A stretch of 6,690 nt of DNA from Deltaproteobacteria bacterium (GTDB lineage: Bacteria; Desulfobacterota; DSM-4660; Desulfatiglandales; HGW-15), in assembly GCA_019308525.1 (NCBI GenBank), contig JAFDIC010000223.1, forward strand, positions 1-6,690, written 5' to 3'. Position 1 is the first letter of the stretch, and each line of letters opens with the position of its first letter. A program made the translations under genes and the position numbers. A model generated the notes under the pieces. That model worked only from the letters and a program-made list of their open reading frames with translations, searched no databases and was not told where the DNA came from. Positions 1 through 5,300 of the stretch are shown one piece after another.

Positions 1-279
1 CCATCCACAGACCCCCACCTTGGTTTCCCGGAACTAAACATCCGGGGACAGAGGCACAGGCTTTGCTCAGCCCCTGAAAGGCCCTGTAGCCAGCGATAAC
101 CGCCGACAATATGGAGAAGCCAGGAGTCAGAAGGATTCTGATTGCGCTTCGCTCCAATAATTCACAATTTTGTTCTTGCGCCAAGGCAGGGTTTGACCGT
201 CCAGGTTAGATCTTCCGGGTCCATCCTGGACACCTTTCAGGGGAAATACCGGATGGTTCGGATGATCAAGAAGATTGAG

Positions 280-327
280 CGGGTCGATTCTTCATTTCTT
301 TTGTATTTATCTTGTCAAATCGACCCG
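280..327. repeat. 10-bp inverted repeat with 28-base spacer
   Basis: The arms CGGGTCGATT (280-289) and AATCGACCCG (318-327) are perfect reverse complements, and G-U/A-U pairs could extend the stem outward by three. The 28-base spacer is T-rich. It is not followed by a U-tract, so it is not a canonical terminator. It could be a regulatory stem-loop, a pair of operator half-sites or the end of an upstream transcript. Its function is unknown. Confidence 0.5.
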
Positions 328-413
328 TTTGTGCTAGGAGGTTTTGCCGTCTGCCAGGTCTCTTTTTCCGGGGCACGGAGACAGGGAAAGAGATCAGGTT
401 CAGAAAAAAATCG

Positions 414-442
414 TTTAAAAAATCCCAAGAATTTTTTATAAA
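414..442 (+). promoter_or_regulatory. Weak candidate distal promoter
   Basis: TTTAAA (414-419, 4 of 6 matches to the -35 consensus) and TATAAA (437-442, 5 of 6 to the -10 consensus) are separated by exactly 17 bases. The surroundings are AT-rich, so a chance match is quite possible. If real it would give the operon a leader of roughly 250 bases. Confidence 0.25.
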
Positions 443-591
443 CATCCCCTTGATTTGCTGGATGAAGTCGGACTTTTCTCGGGATTACATAAAATGTTCA
501 CTTCAAAGGTCTGCAAGATATTTCATATGACCCGCATAAGGACAGGACAAATGAAATGCCCTGTGCAACACGCTGTCTACGGGAATATTTT

Positions 592-620
592 TTGACAATA
601 CGGGTCTAAAGGACTATCCT
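592..620 (+). promoter_or_regulatory. Probable sigma70-type promoter of the cytochrome-rnf operon
   Basis: A perfect -35 hexamer TTGACA (592-597) and TATCCT (615-620, 4 of 6 matches to TATAAT) are separated by 17 bases, the optimal distance. Transcription would start near 627, leaving a leader of about 67 bases before the cytochrome start at 694. This is the best promoter in the window and sits directly before the first gene of a tightly spaced operon. No clear operator overlaps it. Confidence 0.6.
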
Positions 621-693
621 TCGGTTGCGAAATCCGGGGGGGCTGGACGGAGTTCTCTACACATCAGATCATTGAGCCAAAAGGGATAGGAAA

Positions 694-1077
694 ATGGATC
701 TCAAAAAGGAAAGAAAGCTCGCATATGGCGTCATCTGTATCCTTTTTCTCATCGGCCTTGTCTGTTACGCCGCTCTGCCCATAAAACAACCTGAAAGACC
801 GGTCAGGATCATGCTCAAGAGCAATGCCGGAAACGTCCTCTTTGACATGAAGACCCATACCTCGCCGGATGAATACGGTTTCGAGTGCATAGACTGCCAT
901 CACGAGATCGAAGACCCTGATCAGAAGCCGTCTCCATGCGGTGAATGTCATAAGCCGGAAAAAGAGGAAAGCGAGGGAGAAATCAAGAGGGAGGCCGCAT
1001 TTCATGACCAATGCAAGCTCTGTCACGAAGAGACAGGGACCGGTCCCCTGGACTGTTTCCAGTGTCACGCATACTGA
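694..1077 (+). CDS. Membrane-anchored tetraheme cytochrome c, class III (c3)-like
   Basis: This 127-residue protein has four CXXCH heme-binding motifs at C65-H69, C82-H86, C107-H111 and C121-H125. Residues 10-28 form one hydrophobic segment after a Lys/Arg-rich start, a signal peptide or more likely an uncleaved anchor placing the hemes in the periplasm. The layout (phenylalanine and distal ligands before the first heme, CHH at 68-70, a lone His at 104) follows cytochrome c3. Distal His candidates are H55, H70 and H104, only three for four hemes; M52 stands where c3 has its first distal His, so one heme may be His/Met-ligated or open. No lipobox is present at C24. The likely role is electron exchange between the Rnf complex and other periplasmic cytochromes; this is inferred from its place as first gene of the operon, 48 bases before rnfC. 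The ribosome binding site is weak (AAGGGA at 681-686). Confidence 0.9.
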   Translation: MDLKKERKLAYGVICILFLIGLVCYAALPIKQPERPVRIMLKSNAGNVLFDMKTHTSPDEYGFECIDCHHEIEDPDQKPSPCGECHKPEKEESEGEIKREAAFHDQCKLCHEETGTGPLDCFQCHAY

Positions 1078-1125
1078 GTCGTGAGGGGCCCGAGCAATAA
1101 TGCAGTGGAATAGAGGAGTTTCATC

Positions 1126-2403
1126 ATGCCAGCAAGACCAGTATTCGGGTTCATGAAACCCAGGCTTCAGTATACGCTCCTCCAGGAAACGGAGAGTCCG
1201 GAAATCCTGGAGATGCCCGATCCACAACAAACGATTCTCCTGGTGGAAGAACCCCGCGGGAAAGGTGAGGGCGCTGACCTGGAACCCGGGCAGGAAGTCA
1301 AGACGGGCCAGAAGATAGGTTTGGGGGGTAATGGTGCTTGTTCTTTCCTATCACCTGTGACAGGAACCGTTTCCAAAGTTTCAGAATATGCAGGGTACCT
1401 TGGCCGCACCTACACTGCTCTATCCATAGGAGTAGAAGAGGACCAATGGGACGAAGAATTCAAGGAAAACCTGCAAACCTCTGGACCGGAATGCATCCTT
1501 GACTATCTGCCCCTCTTCCCGGGCGTGCAGGATCCGGTCCCCGGGCCGGACGCAGATAACCCCCTCCATACGGTAATCATAACCGGGATGGACAGGGATC
1601 TCGCGGTAACAACCAACCAACTCATAGTCAAAACCCAGACCGAGGCCTTGAACAGGGGGTGCTCTATCCTGAGGGACATTACGGGAGCCGCAAGGATCAT
1701 ACTGGTGCTTTCGCCGACCCTCGTGGAATTGTTTGAAAATTCCGAAACAGAGGTAAAGGCAATTACCCCTTACTATCCCAACGCATTTCCCCGGCTCATC
1801 ATGAGAGACATAATGGGGACCACGGTGCCCGCGGGGCAGTCATATGAAAATATGGGAGTGGCGTTCATTAGTGCGGAGGCCGTTGTATCTCTGGCCAGGG
1901 CCGTCGAAGAGGAAAGGATCCCGGTCCACAAGACCCTGACAGTGATAGGAAAGGACAACTCCCGGGTCCATGCAAAGGTGCGGATCGGAACCCCGATCAA
2001 AAACGTCCTTGACGACCTCAATATGGAAGCAGGGCAGGGAGACAGGGTCGTCTTGGGGGGGCCGATGACCGGGCGGGCCGTCTACTCTCTGGGGGACACC
2101 CCGGTTTCCCGAGACACGGATGCCCTGATGGTCCAGGACGCTGGTGACATAGTACTCAGTGAGAACACCCCGTGCGTCAATTGCGGAGAATGCGTGAGGA
2201 TTTGTCCAGCGAGAATCCCCGTCAACATGCTGATACGTTACTTGGAAAACGGCCTGATTGAAGATGCAGCCCATGACTACGACCTGTTGTCATGCATCGA
2301 GTGCGGACTTTGCAGTTACGTGTGCATAGCCCGAATACCCCTTTTCCATTACATCATGTTTGGGAAGCACGAATTCACCCGGATGAAACACGCGGAGGAA
2401 TAG
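1126..2403 (+). CDS. rnfC: Rnf complex subunit C, variant lacking FMN/NADH-binding motifs
   Basis: RnfC is the peripheral cytoplasmic subunit that normally oxidises or reduces NAD(H). This 425-residue protein, near the usual length, has the N-terminal barrel-like RnfC domain (about 30-105, with the PVTGTV turn at 77-82), a central Rossmann-like region (about 145-245), an SLBB-like domain (about 265-320, with the LGGPMTG stretch at 310-316) and two [4Fe-4S] motifs, C350/C353/C356/C360-Pro and C390/C393/C396/C400. The second lacks the usual Pro after its last Cys. The glycine-rich GGAGFPT loop and the ECEP-type loop that bind FMN and NADH in canonical RnfC (and in the related complex I subunit) are absent; residues 123-170 align in that place with unrelated sequence. 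It therefore probably does not react with NADH and may act as an iron-sulfur relay, as in the related NqrA which also lost these sites. GAGGAG at 1113-1118 supports the start. Confidence 0.93.
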   Translation: MPARPVFGFMKPRLQYTLLQETESPEILEMPDPQQTILLVEEPRGKGEGADLEPGQEVKTGQKIGLGGNGACSFLSPVTGTVSKVSEYAGYLGRTYTALSIGVEEDQWDEEFKENLQTSGPECILDYLPLFPGVQDPVPGPDADNPLHTVIITGMDRDLAVTTNQLIVKTQTEALNRGCSILRDITGAARIILVLSPTLVELFENSETEVKAITPYYPNAFPRLIMRDIMGTTVPAGQSYENMGVAFISAEAVVSLARAVEEERIPVHKTLTVIGKDNSRVHAKVRIGTPIKNVLDDLNMEAGQGDRVVLGGPMTGRAVYSLGDTPVSRDTDALMVQDAGDIVLSENTPCVNCGECVRICPARIPVNMLIRYLENGLIEDAAHDYDLLSCIECGLCSYVCIARIPLFHYIMFGKHEFTRMKHAEE

Positions 2404-2404
2404 T

Positions 2405-3373
2405 ATGGAGCACCAGAAACTCCTAATCGGTTCCCACGCCCCATTCTGGCACAACGGGAGCAGTATTGGTGAAAAAAACCTGCATACAGGGCTCGCGGCG
2501 CTTCCCGCTGTGCTCATGGGAATATACCAATACGGCGCTCCGGCCCTGGGGGTGGTAGCGCTGTCCGTTTCCTTTGCCATGATATGGGAACTTCTCATGA
2601 ACAGGATCATGGGACGACCCTTGAGCATCATTGACTGGAACGCCGGTCTTATGGGCCTGCTCTTTGCAATGCTCATGCCCGCCACTGTCCCCTGGTGGGC
2701 GGTGGTAGTGGGTACTTTCGTTACAATCGTCATAGGCAAGCAGATCTTCGGCGGGATCGGGTGCAACCCCTTGAACCCTGTGCTGGTAGCGCTCGCTACC
2801 ATGATTTTGTCTTGGAAAGACCTGCTCGACTTCAATCAGGCATTGGTAAACTATGACCTGGGATTCAACATGGTTTACCCTCTCGCTGCTGTAAAGAGCT
2901 TTGGACCATTCGCGGTCGAAAACTACAGCCTTTTAGGATTTCTATTTGCCCGGCAGGCAGGGGGGCTGGGGGCGACCTTTGGGCTTGGGATTATTGTCGG
3001 AGGACTGTATCTGATCCTCAGGGGCTATGTTCGCTGGGAAATCGCCTTGTCTTTTCTTGCCGGCATCTTCATCACGGCATTGCTTTTCAACATATCTAAT
3101 CCGGATCAGTATGCCGGGCCCCTTCTTCATCTCTTTAGCGGCTATACGCTGATTATTGCCTTCTTCTTTCTCCCGGAGGACTCTTCTTCTCCCGTCAATT
3201 TCGTGCCCATGTTGATATACGGCGCCATGGCAGGTTTCTTGACCGTGCTGATCAGGAACGTAGGTGCCTTTGTGGACGGCGCGGTTTTTGCCGTCCTCCT
3301 CATGAATATCGCTAACCCCATGGTTGATAGGATTAGACCCAAGGCATTGGGGAGGAGAGTGGAACATGCGTGA
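2405..3373 (+). CDS. rnfD: Rnf complex membrane subunit D, without the covalent-FMN threonine motif
   Basis: RnfD is an integral membrane subunit related to NqrB; canonical members carry FMN bound through phosphoester to Thr in an (S/T)GAT motif. This 322-residue protein is of normal length with many membrane segments (for example about 30-65, 82-110, 193-207, 212-230, 243-256, 265-285). Family signatures include FGGIGCNPLNPVLVA (115-129), PLAAVKS (159-165), SLLGFL (175-180) and a C-terminal LLMNIANPMVDRIRP (298-312). Just before PLAAVK, where the family has SGAT, the sequence reads N155-M156-V157-Y158, so the flavin-accepting Thr is absent. The usual TDP in the late FF-x-x-TDP stretch is also replaced, by EDS at 258-260. 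The start follows the rnfC stop by 1 base, with GGAGGA at 2394-2399, suggesting translational coupling. The frame is intact, so this looks like divergence and not decay. Confidence 0.93.
   Translation: MEHQKLLIGSHAPFWHNGSSIGEKNLHTGLAALPAVLMGIYQYGAPALGVVALSVSFAMIWELLMNRIMGRPLSIIDWNAGLMGLLFAMLMPATVPWWAVVVGTFVTIVIGKQIFGGIGCNPLNPVLVALATMILSWKDLLDFNQALVNYDLGFNMVYPLAAVKSFGPFAVENYSLLGFLFARQAGGLGATFGLGIIVGGLYLILRGYVRWEIALSFLAGIFITALLFNISNPDQYAGPLLHLFSGYTLIIAFFFLPEDSSSPVNFVPMLIYGAMAGFLTVLIRNVGAFVDGAVFAVLLMNIANPMVDRIRPKALGRRVEHA
3351..3357 (+). promoter_or_regulatory. Ribosome binding site that fixes the rnfG start
   Basis: GGAGGAG lies 8 bases before ATG 3366 and inside the end of rnfD. It favours this start over the in-frame ATG at 3324, which has no such site and would add 14 hydrophilic residues before the membrane anchor. 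Confidence 0.8.
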
Positions 3374-3959
3374 AATGATTAGACTTATCATTACCGTTCT
3401 GGCTTTCAGCGCATTTTCAGGAGGGCTTCTTGCGGCCTTACACAACGGGACTCAGGCCCGTATCGAGTATCAGGTCCTCAAGTTTGTCAAAGGACCGACC
3501 ATAAAGCAAATTATGGTAGGAGCTTCCAATGATCCCCTCACAGATCGCTTCAAACTGGAGGTCGGCAAGGTTGACAGGGAATTCTATGTCGGCATTTTTG
3601 AAGGCAAACCCAAGGTGGTGGCCTTTGAATCGTTCGGGAAGGGTTATGAGGGTGAACTAGGTGTCATCGTTGCCGTTGATGTAGAAAACGATCAAATCTT
3701 GGGGATCGGGGTGACTACCCACCGGGAGACCCCGGGGGTCGGCTCAAGGGTCAAGACCGATCTATCCTTTGCCGAACAATTCAAGGGACTGCCCCTCAAA
3801 GAACCATTCAAAATAAGATTGGATGGGGGCCAGATCGATGCCGTCAGTGGGGCCTCATTCTCTTCCCGGGGTGTATGTGAGGCTGTGACAAAGGCAACAG
3901 GCATATACAGGAAACACAAGAATGATATCGTCGAAAGACTGAAGTCATTCAAAACATAG
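3366..3959 (+). CDS. rnfG: Rnf complex subunit G, periplasmic FMN-carrying subunit
   Basis: RnfG is anchored by one N-terminal helix and exposes a flavin domain to the periplasm; FMN is attached by the transferase ApbE. The protein is 197 residues, with the anchor at about 5-26 and an FMN-binding domain at about 93-175. Diagnostic stretches are T118-H119-R120-E121-T122-P123-G124 (family HxETPG) and D158-A-V-S161-G-A-S164-F-S166. The attachment residue, normally Thr in SGAT, is Ser164; this fits the relaxed (S/T)GA(S/T)x(S/T) target of ApbE, so flavinylation remains likely. No apbE is in the window. The gene overlaps the rnfD end by 8 bases. In this operon RnfG is the obvious partner of the tetraheme cytochrome because both face the periplasm. 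That pairing is inference. Confidence 0.94.
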   Translation: MREMIRLIITVLAFSAFSGGLLAALHNGTQARIEYQVLKFVKGPTIKQIMVGASNDPLTDRFKLEVGKVDREFYVGIFEGKPKVVAFESFGKGYEGELGVIVAVDVENDQILGIGVTTHRETPGVGSRVKTDLSFAEQFKGLPLKEPFKIRLDGGQIDAVSGASFSSRGVCEAVTKATGIYRKHKNDIVERLKSFKT

Positions 3960-3973
3960 GGGGAGAGTGACCG

Positions 3974-4567
3974 ATGGCAAAGAGTGCTGTTCAGGAATTC
4001 ACCAAGGGCCTTTGGGAAGAAATTCCTCCCTTTCGCCTTGTTCTAGGACTTTGCCCTGTCCTTGCCGTGACAAAGGGAGTCGAAACGGGTATTGGTATGG
4101 GAATAGCAACCACCTTTGTCCTGGTATGTTCCAATATCATCATATCCCTTTTGAGGAACCTGATTCCAAAAACGGTTCGGATCGCTTGCTTCATAGTCGT
4201 AATAGCAACCTTTGTCACAGTGGTAGAACTTCTCATGCAGGCCTATGCCTACCCCCTGTTTCTCAAGCTGGGGATCTTTACACCCCTTATCGTGGTAAAC
4301 TGCATCATCCTGGGTCGAGCAGAGGCCTTTGCATCGAAGAAAAACGTGGTGCATTCCTTGGCGGACGGACTGGGGATTGGTATTGGTTTTACCCTCTCCC
4401 TTACGGCCCTCGCTATGGTTAGGGAAGTCTTTGGAAACGGCACCTTTTATAACATCCCGGTATTCGGCCCATCCTTCCAACCCTATAAATTCATGGTGGA
4501 GGCGCCCGGAGCATTCGTTTGTCTTGGTCTTATGCTATGCATTATGAACATCCTGGGCAAGAAATGA
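3974..4567 (+). CDS. rnfE: Rnf complex membrane subunit E
   Basis: RnfE is one of the two homologous six-helix proteins (RnfA and RnfE, related to NqrD and NqrE) that lie in opposite orientation in the membrane and share an iron-sulfur centre. The 197-residue protein is nearly all hydrophobic. Both family Cys are present: C27 in LGLCPVLAV (24-32) and C110 in PLIVVNCIILGRAEAFA (104-120). The N-terminal segment KGLWEEIPPFRLVLGLCP is typical of the family. The start 14 bases after the rnfG stop follows a GGAG-type ribosome binding site at 3962-3965. Nothing is unusual, which suggests the transmembrane electron path of the complex is conserved even though flavin and nucleotide sites of other subunits are not. 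Confidence 0.95.
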   Translation: MAKSAVQEFTKGLWEEIPPFRLVLGLCPVLAVTKGVETGIGMGIATTFVLVCSNIIISLLRNLIPKTVRIACFIVVIATFVTVVELLMQAYAYPLFLKLGIFTPLIVVNCIILGRAEAFASKKNVVHSLADGLGIGIGFTLSLTALAMVREVFGNGTFYNIPVFGPSFQPYKFMVEAPGAFVCLGLMLCIMNILGKK

Positions 4568-4607
4568 TTCTGGCCCTGTTGGACTTCCAATTCCAGGAGG
4601 GAACCCG

Positions 4608-5183
4608 ATGGAAGATCTCGTATTTCTGGTAGTAAGCTGTATCTTTGTTAACAACATTCTACTGATGCAGTACCTGGGCAACTGTCCCTTTCTCGGGGTA
4701 TCCAAAAGGATGGAAACTGCCGTTGGTATGGCCATGGCAGTGGTTTTTGTGCTGGTCATGGCAGGGGCCCTCACTTGGATAGTCAACCAGTTTCTTTTGA
4801 GGCCGTTTGGTCTTGGTTACTTAAGAACGGTGGCCTTTATCCTGCTTATTGCGTCCCTGGTCCAGTTCGTAGAAATGTTTCTCAAGAAGAGCATACCCGC
4901 CCTTTATTCCGGATTGGGTATATTCCTGCCCCTGATAACCACAAACTGCGCAGTAATGGGAGTGGCGCTCATCCTGGACAAGGAGGGTTACAATTTTATT
5001 CAGGCCATTGTCGCTTCTTTAAGCTATGCACTGGGTTTTGGATTGGCCCTGGTACTCTTTGCCGCGGTGAGGGAGAGGATCCTGCTGGCCAGGGTACCGA
5101 AACCTCTTCAGGATACCTCCATTGGGCTTGTGATGGCAGGAATGATGTCCCTTGCTTTTTTTGCCTTCAAGGGCATGGCGTAG
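4608..5183 (+). CDS. rnfA: Rnf complex membrane subunit A
   Basis: RnfA pairs with RnfE to form the membrane core and the shared iron-sulfur site. The protein is 191 residues, usual for the family, with about six membrane helices. Family hallmarks are FVNNILLMQYLGNCPFLGVS (13-32, with C26), a mid-protein helix ending VEMFLKKSIPALYSGLGIF (88-106), and LPLITTNCAVMGVAL (107-121, with C114). VRER at 154-157 and the C-terminal MAGMMSLAFFAFKG (176-189) also match. The start is fixed by AGGAGG at 4595-4600, 40 bases after the rnfE stop. No departures from the family pattern were seen. Confidence 0.95.
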   Translation: MEDLVFLVVSCIFVNNILLMQYLGNCPFLGVSKRMETAVGMAMAVVFVLVMAGALTWIVNQFLLRPFGLGYLRTVAFILLIASLVQFVEMFLKKSIPALYSGLGIFLPLITTNCAVMGVALILDKEGYNFIQAIVASLSYALGFGLALVLFAAVRERILLARVPKPLQDTSIGLVMAGMMSLAFFAFKGMA

Positions 5184-5300
5184 GCGATGGGATGGGCGAA
5201 GCAGGCTAGGACATGGGGTTCGCGATTTGACTCTTACGTTCTGAATACTGTGATAGTTTTGTTAGACTCTTTTGTTTTGCTCGTTCATAGGAGGAGTTAG
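5184..5300 (+). promoter_or_regulatory. Gap before rnfB with a weak candidate internal promoter
   Basis: This 117-base gap is the largest within the operon. TTGACT (5227-5232, 5 of 6 to the -35 consensus) and TGTGAT (5249-5254, 4 of 6 to the -10 consensus) lie 16 bases apart, and a GACTCTT repeat occurs at 5229 and 5265. No strong hairpin terminator with a U-tract was found. The ribosome binding site of rnfB, GGAGGAG, is at 5290-5296. The promoter call is tentative. Confidence 0.25.

Larger units (their letters stand above)
1..591. other. Upstream non-coding region, no supported gene
   Basis: I see no convincing gene in this stretch. The forward open frames starting at 142 and 312 overlap each other, lack a good ribosome binding site and give proteins with no recognisable domain and odd composition, so I treat them as chance. 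The three forward frames entering from the left edge hit stops by about position 99, and nothing on the minus strand looks coding, so any upstream gene ends at or before the edge. The region is moderately AT-rich from about 400 to 600. It contains an inverted repeat at 280-327 and promoter-like sequences listed separately. It probably serves as the upstream regulatory region of the cytochrome-rnf operon. Confidence 0.6.

Noticed and set aside
142..530. Two overlapping forward open frames (142-441 and 312-530)
   Set aside because: No convincing ribosome binding site, no recognisable domain, arbitrary composition and mutual overlap; the region behaves as upstream regulatory DNA.
754..765. Possible lipoprotein lipobox around C24 of the cytochrome
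   Set aside because: The residue before Cys is Val, not Gly, Ala or Ser, so the lipobox is not satisfied; an uncleaved anchor or ordinary signal peptide fits better.
664..1230. Long minus-strand open frame across the cytochrome gene
   Set aside because: It is the antisense shadow of the clear tetraheme cytochrome and the rnfC start; its translation resembles no family.
2969..2977. Gly-Ala-Thr triplet at residues 189-191 of RnfD as a possible alternative flavin site
   Set aside because: It is preceded by Leu and followed by Phe-Gly, not the required S/T residues, and it aligns with a different family landmark (the G-x-x-G-E-T-S region).
3324..3365. Longer rnfG start at ATG 3324
   Set aside because: It lacks a ribosome binding site and adds hydrophilic residues before the membrane anchor; ATG 3366 has GGAGGAG 8 bases upstream.
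4043..4480. Antisense and shifted open frames within rnfE and rnfA
   Set aside because: They are shadows of strongly conserved membrane proteins and show no family features.
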